Notes under the pieces: generated by a model | Told to the model about the DNA's origin: nothing | Databases searched by the model: none | What the model saw: only the letters and a program-made list of their open reading frames with translations | Origin: Flectobacillus major DSM 103 | GTDB lineage: Bacteria > Bacteroidota > Bacteroidia > Cytophagales > Spirosomataceae | Direction: 5' to 3' | NCBI RefSeq assembly: GCF_000427405.1 | Contig: NZ_KE386491.1 | Coordinates: 4,163,812-4,227,811 of the forward strand | Length of the DNA stretch: 64,000 nucleotides | Shown: positions 18,301 through 26,206 of the stretch, piece after piece | Position numbering within the stretch: the first letter of the stretch is position 1 | Layout: the number at the start of each line of letters is the position of its first letter | Made by a program: the position numbers and the translations under genes

Positions 18301-18730
18301 CCGTGGCTCGCAGGGTAACAAAGTGCGTAACTTACAACAAGCCGAAATGGCCGATGGTGTAGGTAACTACAACCAAGTTGCTAATATCTTAACCGATTCG
18401 TGGTCACCAAGCAATACCAGTGCTACTCGTCCAGTAATTGATGCAACACGTGAATTTGCCAACTATTTCCGTCGTTCAGACTTCTTTATCGAAGACGGTT
18501 CGTTTGTTCGTTTGCAAAACGTTTCAGTAGGCTATCGCTTGCCAACTACCAAGTTTTTGCGTAGTGCACGTGTATATGTAAGTGGACAAAATGTATTGTT
18601 GTTTACAAAATACAAAGGATTTGACCCAGAAGTAAATAACGGAGGACAAAGCAACTTGAACCGTGGCGATGACTACGATGCTTATCCACGTCCTCGTACT
18701 ATTACAATGGGTGTGCAATTAGGTTTCTAA
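15311..18730 (+). CDS. SusC/RagA-type TonB-dependent outer membrane transporter with STN domain
   Basis: 1139 residues from the ATG at 15311 (the frame starts earlier, but the signal peptide MKKKLQIHKLLLTAMRISIL begins there). Order: signal peptide, STN signalling domain (ITLSAQEQEVRSLLSQIEKQ on to LTYEVSGNIIILNR), carboxypeptidase-like beta-sandwich (VSGKVTDESGDALPGVNVLI), TonB box region and plug (SVDQALQARATGINVVQASG; IRGSNSIN; DGFPVYPS; ASATSIYGSRGANGVVLI), then the 22-strand barrel ending RTITMGVQLGF. With SusD it imports a glycan or other nutrient; the STN domain couples transport to FecR. Codon use is noticeably biased to CGT, AAC and GGT, suggesting high expression. Confidence 0.97.
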   Translation: MKKKLQIHKLLLTAMRISILQVFLAVWFVGTTFASDSRAQSILNQKITLSAQEQEVRSLLSQIEKQASVKFVFSSKLIQSNRKLKVDMQNESLSKVLDNLLRSLRLTYEVSGNIIILNRMDGTEARTTISDANQSLANPNAEMVEQTVSGKVTDESGDALPGVNVLIKGSQRGVTTDGKGQYKITVDDNDVLVFSFVGYTKQEIPVNKKAVINVTLAVDTKALEEVVVIGYGTVKKSDLTGSVASIGSKEIKSMPVTSVDQALQARATGINVVQASGAPGGSSTVRIRGSNSINSGSEPLYVIDGFPVYPSNSTFSAGGDRQPSNIMATINPGDIESVEILKDASATSIYGSRGANGVVLITTRRGKSGATKIDYEGSQSFQNIAKKVDVLNATDYARYQNLRAQSRNQSIPYPNPEQFGQGINWLDEISRQGAIMSHQLTFSGGSDKTQYALMTGYFKNNGIIKNTDFERINVRLNLDSKFLNDKLRSGSSFFFSRTTTNAIPTDRGGPGGAIITALGQSPLKGIYNADGTYALDSYDGRFVVNPLAEVVEIIDNDKTNRFLGTTYLQYELMKGLSIKSSFGVDLINTNRFTFYSRQTRLGRQNDVDRTDANRTVANFLNENTVSYNTKIGTDHSFDAIAGYTYQTDDNRYFGINSRGFLIDDPNVANLQNGLTPQIPSSSRGQWTLQSFLARANYNYLGRYLLTLTFRRDGSSKFGINNKWANFPSVALGWRLKDEPFMKDVTAISEAKVRGSFGITGNSEIPVYRSLAGFDVTNYIINGALVSGLSENRVSNPDLKWETTKQFNVGLDLGLLNNRLNITTDYFFNTTQDLLLNVALPTSTGFRSSFQNSGSLQNSGFEFAANWVAIDNKDLKLSLNGNISFLDNKITSIGSSAPFYADSPSGHLGVFGSRVEVGYPIGTWFGYKYAGLWQNEAEINSSPSRPGDKPGYPKYVDINGDGKIDLGDVTFLGTPNPDFIWGFNASLTYKKVDVSLFFRGSQGNKVRNLQQAEMADGVGNYNQVANILTDSWSPSNTSATRPVIDATREFANYFRRSDFFIEDGSFVRLQNVSVGYRLPTTKFLRSARVYVSGQNVLLFTKYKGFDPEVNNGGQSNLNRGDDYDAYPRPRTITMGVQLGF

Positions 18731-18744
18731 ATTGCTGAAGAATG

Positions 18745-18824
18745 GATTGCAGTTGTAGAACTGCAATCTATGAACAAAATGCCAAAACTTTTGCATCAAG
18801 CTACTGAGTACATTTTGCTTGATG
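18745..18824 (+). other. Two hairpins between susC and susD
   Basis: GATTGCAGTT-GTAG-AACTGCAATC (18745-18768) is a perfect 10-bp stem 15 bp after the SusC stop; CATCAAGC/GCTTGATG (18794-18801 with 18817-18824) is a second, larger-loop stem. Neither has a T-tract, so they are more likely mRNA processing or stability elements that set the SusC:SusD ratio than terminators. Confidence 0.5.
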
Positions 18825-18869
18825 ATTAACATTTTAGATTCATTTTTGAAGTTAAACCTTCTTTATTAT

Positions 18870-20390
18870 ATGAAAAATTCATTCAAACGTCCTTTTCTCT
18901 ACCTTGCGTTGGCAGGAGGTCTTAGCATGGTGACAGTAGGTTGTAAAGATTTGACCGAAACACCCGATTTTGTTAGTCCCGATAATTTCTATAAAACCGC
19001 TAACGATGCTGTTGCAGCCATCAATGGTGCATATTTGCCCATCAACGACGAGTGGTACAGTAACCCTTACAACCGTTCGGTATTTGATTGTGCTTTGGGT
19101 ATTCAGTTTGGTTATGAAAAAGGTCCTTTATATTACCAACAAGGGGGCTATGTAGCATCCGATGAATATATTGATTCATATTGGGCTCAAAATTACCGTG
19201 GTATCAACCGTACCAATATTGTATTAGACAAGCTTCCAGGTGTAACAATGGATGCCGAATTGAAGAAAAGAATTAGTGGCGAAGCTCATTATTTGCGTGC
19301 TTTTTATTATTACTGCTTGGTGGTTTATTTTGAAAACCTCCCTGTTGTTGACAAGCCTACTCGCAAATTAGGGGAATATGTTTCAAACGAAAATGGCAAA
19401 AAGAAAGCTCTTGATTTAATTATTGCCGACTTGAAAGCTGCCGAAACAGAACTTCCTACAACTGTTGCAACTAGCGATGGCGGTCGTCCTAGCAAATGGG
19501 CTGCAAAAACATTGTTGTCAAAAGCCTATTTAGAAACAGCCGAATGGCAGCTAGCAGCCGACAAGGCCAAAGAGGTAATTGATCAGAGCGGTTTGACATT
19601 GTTTGAAAACTTTGGCGATAACTGGGCTGTTGCAAAGAAAAACCAAGGAGAAAGATTATTTGAAATGCAGGCTAATTTTGATGTAAACCCTAATATTTAC
19701 CAAAATTTGCACGCTCACTTTACCCCAACCGATTGGGATGGCTCTGACCCTAATAGCAATGTACCTGGCGATGGCGTAACTGCAGCGGGCTGGGCCGATG
19801 CTTGGATTGTAGGTGCAGGTAATTTCCATGATTTGTTCACCACAGGCGACAAACGTATTCCTGTAACTTTTATGGAAAAATATCGCTCAAAAAATGCTAA
19901 TGGCGAATTTGTAACTTATAGTAAAAGTGCCAAATCTCCATTTGTAGCACCGGGTAGCTCAGACAGAACTTTCAACAATGTGATTTATCAAAAATGGATT
20001 GAATATAACATTGGAGGATGGCAAAAAACCAAGAAGAATATTACTCTTCTTCGTTTGGCCGATGCTTATTTGGCTCATGCCGAAGCTTGTGCAAAAGGTG
20101 CTAATGGCGATGCCTATTTTAGCTTGAACAAAATCAGAGCACGTGCTGGTGTAGCTCCATTATCGGGCTTGTCGAAAGATGCTCTTGTTAGTGCTGTTTT
20201 AGATGAAACCTTGCGTGAATTTGCTGGCGAAGGTTGGGCTTTTCCAACTTTGCGTAGATATGGCAAAACAGCCGAGTTTATCAAAAAATATACAGGCCGC
20301 ACAGTCGACGATGCCAAATATCGTTTGTTGCCAATTCCTGCTGTAGAGTTGAACGCCAATCCTTTGGTAAAACAAAATACTGGTTGGTAA
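18870..20390 (+). CDS. SusD/RagB-family surface nutrient-binding lipoprotein
   Basis: 506 residues from the ATG at 18870, which begins the lipoprotein signal (lipobox MVTVGC, Cys25). The mature start KDLTETPDFVSPDNFYKTAN and AVAAINGAYLPIND are classic SusD, as are the TPR-like ISGEAHYLRAFYYYCLVVYF and the C-terminal ITLLRLADAYLAHAEACAKG, LNKIRARAGV and REFAGEGWAFPTLRRYGK. It caps the SusC barrel and binds the substrate outside the cell. It follows susC by 139 bp with two hairpins between. The ligand cannot be read from sequence and no glycoside hydrolase is in the cluster. Confidence 0.96.
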   Translation: MKNSFKRPFLYLALAGGLSMVTVGCKDLTETPDFVSPDNFYKTANDAVAAINGAYLPINDEWYSNPYNRSVFDCALGIQFGYEKGPLYYQQGGYVASDEYIDSYWAQNYRGINRTNIVLDKLPGVTMDAELKKRISGEAHYLRAFYYYCLVVYFENLPVVDKPTRKLGEYVSNENGKKKALDLIIADLKAAETELPTTVATSDGGRPSKWAAKTLLSKAYLETAEWQLAADKAKEVIDQSGLTLFENFGDNWAVAKKNQGERLFEMQANFDVNPNIYQNLHAHFTPTDWDGSDPNSNVPGDGVTAAGWADAWIVGAGNFHDLFTTGDKRIPVTFMEKYRSKNANGEFVTYSKSAKSPFVAPGSSDRTFNNVIYQKWIEYNIGGWQKTKKNITLLRLADAYLAHAEACAKGANGDAYFSLNKIRARAGVAPLSGLSKDALVSAVLDETLREFAGEGWAFPTLRRYGKTAEFIKKYTGRTVDDAKYRLLPIPAVELNANPLVKQNTGW

Positions 20391-20415
20391 AATTTGTTGA
20401 TTATAATTGGTGAAT

Positions 20416-20451
20416 AAACCCCGTAAGACAAATACTTCTTGCGGGGTTTTG
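20416..20451 (+). terminator. Rho-independent terminator after susD
   Basis: 13-bp stem with one G-T wobble (AAACCCCGTAAGA with TCTTGCGGGGTTT) followed by T, 25 bp past the SusD stop. It may reduce but not abolish read-through into the next gene. Confidence 0.85.
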
Positions 20452-20491
20452 TATTCAAATCGATGCACTTGGGCATTTTAACTATTATATT

Positions 20492-23400
20492 ATGCTTAGT
20501 ATAGCCCGTAAAGCGGTAAAATATGTAGGTCTTGTAAGTATTGGCTTATTAGTATCTTGTGGTTCAGATTCGGAAATGTCTTTTGTGAAAATTGCTCCCA
20601 ATGACTCAGGTATTCTTTTTACCAATACCGTTGTCGAAAATGATTCTGTCAATATGATTGATTATTCGTATTTGTATAATGGGGGAGGTGTTGCGGCTGC
20701 CGATTTGAATAACGATGGCTTACCAGAGTTGTTTTTTACTGCTAATCAAACTACCTCTCGACTTTATATCAACCGAGGAGGAATGAAGTTTGATGATATT
20801 ACCGAACAAGCAGGCGTACAAACAGACGGCTGGTGTACGGGTGTCACCTTTGCCGATATTAATGTCGACGGTTTGTTAGATATATATATATGCCGTTCAG
20901 GAAATACTTCGGCGGGTTTTAGAAAAAACTTACTGTACATTAATCAAGGTATTGATAATATAGGCATTCCACATTTTATAGAAAAAGCCCAAGAAGTAGG
21001 TTTGGCCGATGAGGGTTTTTCTACCCAAGCCGCTTTTTTTGACTATGATAAAGATGGCGACTTGGATGTATATGTGATGAATGCTACCAATTATGACCGA
21101 AATCCTAATAGAATCAAGCCTATCCAAAAAGATGGAAATAGCATAGCCAACGACCATTTGTATAGAAATGATTCTAAAGATGGTAAAATGATATTTGTCG
21201 AAAATGCTAAAAATGCCCATATCCTCGACGATGCCTGGGGGCTTGGATTGAGTATTAGCGATGTCAATAACGATGGTTGGGAGGATATTTTTGTTAGCAA
21301 CGATTTCCTTGCCAATGATTTATTGTATATCAACAACCATGATGGCACTTTTACAGAGCAATCTCCAAAAGCTTTTGGACATACCAGTCAGTTTTCGATG
21401 GGAAATGATATTGCCGATATTAATAACGATGGCTGGAAAGACATTATGACCGCCGATATGCTACCCTTTGAAGATAATAAACGAAAACGCATGGCTGGAA
21501 CATGGACTTTCGAGACTTTTCAAATGGCTACCGAAAATGGCTATACCCCTCAATATATGCGAAATACCCTTCAGCTCAACAATGGGGTAGATAAAAACGG
21601 AGCATTGTATTTTAGCGAAATCGGGCAGTTGGCTGGAGTATATGCCACCGATTGGAGTTGGTCGCCAATGCTTGCCGATTTAGACAACGACGGTTGGCGT
21701 GATTTATTCATTTCTAATGGTTATCGCCACGATATTACCGATTTGGATTTTATTTCTTATAATGCCGAAGCTCAGTTTTCGGATGCCAAAATCAAAGATT
21801 TAGCCAAAAAACAACCAGATTATAAAACCCTGAATAGAGTTTTTAGAAATAACCAAGACCTTACTTTTCAGGATAAAACCCTTGACTGGGGTATCGACGA
21901 ACCTACTTTCTCGAATGGTGCTATTACTGTCGACTTAGACAATGATGGCGACTTGGATATTGTTACCAACAATATCGACGAGCCTGCTGGTATTTATTTG
22001 AACAAAGCCCCAAAAGAGACATCCAGAAATTTCTTGAAAATTCAACTTAAAGGAAATGGCCAAAATACTTTTGAATTAGGAGCCGAAATCGAGCTTTTTA
22101 TAAATGGACAAAAACAGGTATATCATCATAGTGTAACGCGTGGGTATCAGTCTTCAACCGATTATGTAATACATTTTGGTTTGGGGGCTTCGGCTATGGT
22201 AGATTCCTTGAAAATAAGGTGGTCGGATGGAAGTGTGCTGACAAAAACTAAAATAACAGCCAATCAGACTTTGCTCGTTAAAAAAGAGCAAGCTTTTGAT
22301 TTACAACTAAATCCTGCTTGGCTAAAGACTACCCCAAATGAAGAATTAGTTATTGGTGATACGGAAATATCATACAACGATTATTCTCGTGAACCTTTTT
22401 TACCTCATCAATACGCCAATCAAACACCCAAAATGACCCACGGAGATATAAATGCCGATGGCCTGGAGGATGTTTACGTTTGTGGAGGAATAGGGGCAAA
22501 TGGCACTTTGCTTATTCAGCAGAAAGATGGAAACTTTATTGCCCAAAAAATCAGGTCGGTAGCCAACAATAAGGAGGAGGCCGATGCCCTACTGTTTGAT
22601 GCTGATGGTGACCACGATTTAGACTTATATTTGGCTATGGGAAGTACTGAAAACCCTGCTGGGTCAAAAGAATACCAAGACGAACTTTGGCTCAACGATG
22701 GAAAAGGCCATTTTGTGTTAGCTGAAAATAGGCTACCCGTCGAAACCGAAAGTGCCTCTTGTGTACGAGCAGCCGACTTTGATGCCGATGGCGATTTGGA
22801 TTTGTTTGTGGGTACAAGACGACAAGTCGGCGATTATCCTGTAGCAGGCAAAAGTATGCTGTTGAGAAATGATAAGGGTATTTTTCATAATATTACCCCA
22901 CCTTTTTTACAGCAAATAGGTCTTGTTACCGATGCTCAGTGGCAAGATACCAACCATGATTCCTATCCAGAACTTTTTATTGTGGGCGAGTTTATGCCTA
23001 TTATGATTTGTGAAAATACCAAAGGAATATTGAGCCCTAAAGTTATGGACAAAACATTTTCTGATAAAAAAGGCTTTTGGAATTGTATCAAACTAGCCGA
23101 CATCGACCAAGATGGCAATTGGGATATAATAGTAGGTAATATTGGACTCAATAACCGCTACCATATAGATACCCAAAATCCTGTAAAAGTATATTGGGGC
23201 GATTTTGATAACAATGGGCGAAAAGAGCCTTTAACCACTTATTTTATCAATGGTAAAGAAAGATTAGCCCATTCTCGTGACGAATTGACTCGCCAACTCA
23301 ACGGGTTTAGAAAGCAATTTCCCAACTATGCCAGCTATGCCCAAGTAGATTGTCATGCTATTGTCGACAAGGCCGAAACTCTTGTTTCGGAAGTCAACTT

Positions 23401-23764
23401 TGCAGCATCTTGTTGGCTCAAAAATCAGGGCGATGGAACGTACCAATGGATTCCTTTACCCAAAATAGCACAGATAGCTCCAGTAAAAGATATGCTTCTG
23501 ACAGATACCAATGCCGACGGCTGGCTCGATATACTATTAGTTGGGAATGAATATGGTACCGAAACCTCGCTTGGCCAAAATGATGCCTCTGTAGGTATTA
23601 CCCTGCTTGGAAGCAAGCAAGGATTTAGGGCTTTGTTGCCAACACAAAATCCTATTAAAATACAAGGTGATGCCCGTGGAATTGTTTCTGTCAAAAACCC
23701 TAATAAGAAAAATACTATTTTGGTGAGTAAACACAAAGGACTTGTACAGATAATTCGTGAGTAA
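20492..23764 (+). CDS. FG-GAP/VCBS repeat lipoprotein with ASPIC/UnbV domain (CRTAC1-like)
   Basis: 1090 residues. Lipoprotein signal with lipobox GLLVSC (Cys23). Two sets of calcium-binding FG-GAP/VCBS repeats are marked by DLNNDGLPELFF, DINVDGLLDIYI, DYDKDGDLDVYV, DVNNDGWEDIFV, DINNDGWKDIMT, DLDNDGDLDIVT and later DFDADGDLDLFV and DTNADGWLDILL, i.e. Ca-loop DxDxDG motifs of a beta-propeller. Between them, around residues 525-605, is an ASPIC/UnbV domain (ELGAEIELFINGQKQVYHH and SLKIRWSDGSVLTK). Such proteins are often encoded next to SusCD pairs in Bacteroidota and probably bind ligand at the cell surface; the exact role is unknown. Confidence 0.9.
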   Translation: MLSIARKAVKYVGLVSIGLLVSCGSDSEMSFVKIAPNDSGILFTNTVVENDSVNMIDYSYLYNGGGVAAADLNNDGLPELFFTANQTTSRLYINRGGMKFDDITEQAGVQTDGWCTGVTFADINVDGLLDIYICRSGNTSAGFRKNLLYINQGIDNIGIPHFIEKAQEVGLADEGFSTQAAFFDYDKDGDLDVYVMNATNYDRNPNRIKPIQKDGNSIANDHLYRNDSKDGKMIFVENAKNAHILDDAWGLGLSISDVNNDGWEDIFVSNDFLANDLLYINNHDGTFTEQSPKAFGHTSQFSMGNDIADINNDGWKDIMTADMLPFEDNKRKRMAGTWTFETFQMATENGYTPQYMRNTLQLNNGVDKNGALYFSEIGQLAGVYATDWSWSPMLADLDNDGWRDLFISNGYRHDITDLDFISYNAEAQFSDAKIKDLAKKQPDYKTLNRVFRNNQDLTFQDKTLDWGIDEPTFSNGAITVDLDNDGDLDIVTNNIDEPAGIYLNKAPKETSRNFLKIQLKGNGQNTFELGAEIELFINGQKQVYHHSVTRGYQSSTDYVIHFGLGASAMVDSLKIRWSDGSVLTKTKITANQTLLVKKEQAFDLQLNPAWLKTTPNEELVIGDTEISYNDYSREPFLPHQYANQTPKMTHGDINADGLEDVYVCGGIGANGTLLIQQKDGNFIAQKIRSVANNKEEADALLFDADGDHDLDLYLAMGSTENPAGSKEYQDELWLNDGKGHFVLAENRLPVETESASCVRAADFDADGDLDLFVGTRRQVGDYPVAGKSMLLRNDKGIFHNITPPFLQQIGLVTDAQWQDTNHDSYPELFIVGEFMPIMICENTKGILSPKVMDKTFSDKKGFWNCIKLADIDQDGNWDIIVGNIGLNNRYHIDTQNPVKVYWGDFDNNGRKEPLTTYFINGKERLAHSRDELTRQLNGFRKQFPNYASYAQVDCHAIVDKAETLVSEVNFAASCWLKNQGDGTYQWIPLPKIAQIAPVKDMLLTDTNADGWLDILLVGNEYGTETSLGQNDASVGITLLGSKQGFRALLPTQNPIKIQGDARGIVSVKNPNKKNTILVSKHKGLVQIIRE

Positions 23765-24069
23765 GAGTCAGAAAAGAAAATAGTAGTAAGTAGCTTCTAT
23801 ATCAAAAAGTGTAGCGGCGGTTTTACCCGACCAGAAGACATAAGCTTCTGTTGTGGTAAAATCGCCGTTTTTTATGCCATAAACACAGTGTATCTGTATT
23901 AGTTCAAAAGCGAACAAAAAGTGTATCATATCCGAACACCTGATTTTTATCTATAAATATATATATTATTGATTTTGAGTTATTTATGTTTTTGGCACAA
24001 TCTTGTTTAAGTAAAATAACATAGAACTTATGACAGCAAAATCAGCATAACAATTTAAGAAACAACATC
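23765..24069. other. Intergenic region with terminator and spaced direct repeats
   Basis: No gene. A strong terminator (23815-23873) ends the SusCD cluster. It is followed by two copies of AGTGTATC (23887-23894, 23920-23927; 33 bp apart) and two of CGAACA (23911-23916, 23933-23938; 22 bp apart), whole-turn spacings suggestive of activator binding upstream of the ABC/HlyD operon. Confidence 0.55.
23815..23873 (+). terminator. Rho-independent terminator after the FG-GAP lipoprotein gene
   Basis: Outer stem of 13 bp (CGGCGGTTTTACC with GGTAAAATCGCCG, one wobble), an inner CAGAAG/CTTCTG stem, then TTTTTT. 50 bp past the stop codon. Confidence 0.92.
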
Positions 24070-25332
24070 ATGGATAGAGTTATAGAAAAGAAGAAGTGGC
24101 CGATAAAGAAAATCCTTCCAATAGCAGGAGGCGTTGCATTGGTTGGCTTAATCGTGGCAAGTTACTTAAACACAACAGGCAATAGCAAATTGAATGTTGA
24201 AGCAGACAAAATCATGGTTACAGAAGTAACTAAGGGCAACTTCCAAGAATTTATCCCTATCAATGGTGTGGTAATGCCAATTCAAACGATTTACCTCGAT
24301 GCCATCGAAGGTGGACGTGTAGAAGAACTATTTGTTGAAGACGGCTCGATGGTAACAAAAGGACAGCCCATCATGAAATTAGCCAATTCAGATTTAGAGT
24401 TGAGTTTGGCTAATCAAGAAACCTCTGTATTTCAATTACAAACCCAAATGCAATACACACGCAATTTGGATGCACAGGCTACTATCCAATACCAAAATAG
24501 TCAGGCCGATATTGATAATGCTTTGGCCGAAGCCGAGCGAGTTTACAAGCTGAATGAAAGACTTTTCCGTGAGAAAGTAATTGCCGAACAAGACTACAAA
24601 TCGTCGGTGAATACCTATAATTATCAGTTGAGAAGAAGAAAACTGGTAAGCCAAACCCTTCGCCAAGACTCGGTTACGTCGATGCAGCAGGTGAATCAAA
24701 TGAAAGAAACTATTACTCGTAACCAAGCAACATTGGCCTTGATGCGTAAAAAAGCCAGTGACTTGGTGGTGAAAGCTCCTGTGGCAGGACAACTAACCTC
24801 AAGAAATGCAGAAGTAGGTGAGTTAAAATCGAGAGGTCAGCGATTGGGACAAATAGACGTACTGAGTGGATTTAAAGTAAGAGCCGATATCGACGAACAT
24901 TATATTTCTCGTGTATTTATTGGCCTAATGGGCGAGTTTACGATTGGCGATAAAACCTACAAACTCAAAATCAAAAAGGTGTATTCGCAGGTAACAAATG
25001 GCCGTTTTCAGGTTGATATGGAGTTTGTGGGCGAAGTGCCTAATAATATCAGACGTGGACAAACTTTACAGATACGTCTTTCATTGGGCGACGAAACCCA
25101 AGCCGTATTATTAGCAAAAGGTGGATTTTATCAGCAAACAGGAGGTAACTGGATATTTAAAGTAGGTGAAAATGGACAAAAAGCCTACAAAGTAGATATT
25201 CAATTGGGTCGCCAAAATCCTGAATATTATGAGGTATTGAGTGGGCTAAAACCAGGCGATAAAGTAGTAACGTCTTCTTACGAAAACTATGGCGATATGC
25301 AGGAGTTGGTCATTAAAAAGGAAAAGAAATAG
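24070..25332 (+). CDS. HlyD/MacA-type periplasmic adaptor of an ABC exporter
   Basis: 420 residues. One N-terminal membrane helix (ILPIAGGVALVGLIVASYLN) anchors it in the inner membrane. The biotinyl-lipoyl halves (VMPIQTIYLDAIEGGRVEEL then VKAPVAGQLTSRNAEVGELK) flank a long coiled hairpin (about residues 115-230). A beta-barrel domain (ADIDEHYISRVFIGLMGEF) and C-terminal domain follow. Gene order adaptor, ATPase, permease (135 and 62 bp apart) fits a MacAB-like tripartite exporter. Substrate unknown; the outer-membrane channel is not encoded here. Confidence 0.92.
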   Translation: MDRVIEKKKWPIKKILPIAGGVALVGLIVASYLNTTGNSKLNVEADKIMVTEVTKGNFQEFIPINGVVMPIQTIYLDAIEGGRVEELFVEDGSMVTKGQPIMKLANSDLELSLANQETSVFQLQTQMQYTRNLDAQATIQYQNSQADIDNALAEAERVYKLNERLFREKVIAEQDYKSSVNTYNYQLRRRKLVSQTLRQDSVTSMQQVNQMKETITRNQATLALMRKKASDLVVKAPVAGQLTSRNAEVGELKSRGQRLGQIDVLSGFKVRADIDEHYISRVFIGLMGEFTIGDKTYKLKIKKVYSQVTNGRFQVDMEFVGEVPNNIRRGQTLQIRLSLGDETQAVLLAKGGFYQQTGGNWIFKVGENGQKAYKVDIQLGRQNPEYYEVLSGLKPGDKVVTSSYENYGDMQELVIKKEKK

Positions 25333-25466
25333 CATTTTACTAGAGCTCATTTTTAAATCATCAGATTATGGCAACGATTCTATTTTGGCTATTGATTCAT
25401 TCAATCATTACGCTAGTATATAGCATATTCTAACAATACATTTAAAGACCTTTAACAACTAAAATC

Positions 25467-26144
25467 ATGCTAAAAATTACCAACCTAGAGAAAATCTATC
25501 GTACAGAGGACATCGAGACTATCGCTCTGAACAAATTAAATATTGATGTAAAAGAAGGCGAATTTGTGGCTATTATGGGGCCATCGGGTTGTGGCAAGTC
25601 TACTTTGCTAAATATTATTGGCCTGCTCGACGATGCCGATACAGGTAGCTTCTTGTTCAATGGCGAAGAAGTAATAAAATACAACGAACGCAAACGTGCC
25701 GATTTAAGAAAACGCAATATTGGCTTTGTCTTCCAAAGCTTTAACCTTATCGACGAATTGACTGTTTACGAAAACGTAGAACTTCCTTTGTTGTATTTAG
25801 GAATTGATGCTACCGAACGCAAACGCCGAGTAGAAGAAGTATTAGAAAAAGTACAGATTATGCACCGTCGCAACCACTTCCCCCAACAGCTTTCGGGTGG
25901 TCAGCAGCAGCGTACAGCGGTAGCTCGTGCGGTAGTTAACAACCCCAAATTGATTTTAGCCGATGAACCAACAGGTAATTTGGACTCTAAAAACGGTAAT
26001 GAGGTAATGGAGTTATTAATTAACCTAAACGAAGCAGGCACAACGGTAGTAATGGTAACGCACTCAGAACACGATGCTCGTTACGCACACCGTATTATTC
26101 GGATGTTGGATGGCCAAGTAGTGGTAGAAAACGTATTGTCGTAA
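25467..26144 (+). CDS. ABC transporter ATP-binding protein, MacB/LolD family
   Basis: 225 residues with complete nucleotide-binding domain: Walker A GPSGCGKST (about residue 38), Q-loop FVFQSFNLIDELTVYENVEL, signature LSGGQQQRTAVARA, Walker B LILADEPTGNLDSKNG with intact D-loop, and H-loop VTHSEHDARYA. It energises the FtsX/MacB-type permease encoded 62 bp downstream. The short length, without fused membrane part, is typical of split MacB systems in this phylum. Confidence 0.95.
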   Translation: MLKITNLEKIYRTEDIETIALNKLNIDVKEGEFVAIMGPSGCGKSTLLNIIGLLDDADTGSFLFNGEEVIKYNERKRADLRKRNIGFVFQSFNLIDELTVYENVELPLLYLGIDATERKRRVEEVLEKVQIMHRRNHFPQQLSGGQQQRTAVARAVVNNPKLILADEPTGNLDSKNGNEVMELLINLNEAGTTVVMVTHSEHDARYAHRIIRMLDGQVVVENVLS

Positions 26145-26206
26145 TTCTGAGTTGTTAAAGTAGCTTATCTATAGATCATTATTTTTTGTCAAAAACTACA
26201 ATAATT

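Noticed and set aside
20114-20476. 120-codon minus-strand frame covering the end of susD and its terminator
   Set aside because: Mostly antisense to the conserved SusD C-terminus and it crosses the terminator hairpin.
23993-24006. TGGCAC-N4-TTGT resembling a sigma-54 promoter before the HlyD adaptor gene
   Set aside because: The distance between the GG and the downstream G is one base shorter than the strict sigma-54 spacing, and the -12 part has T instead of C.
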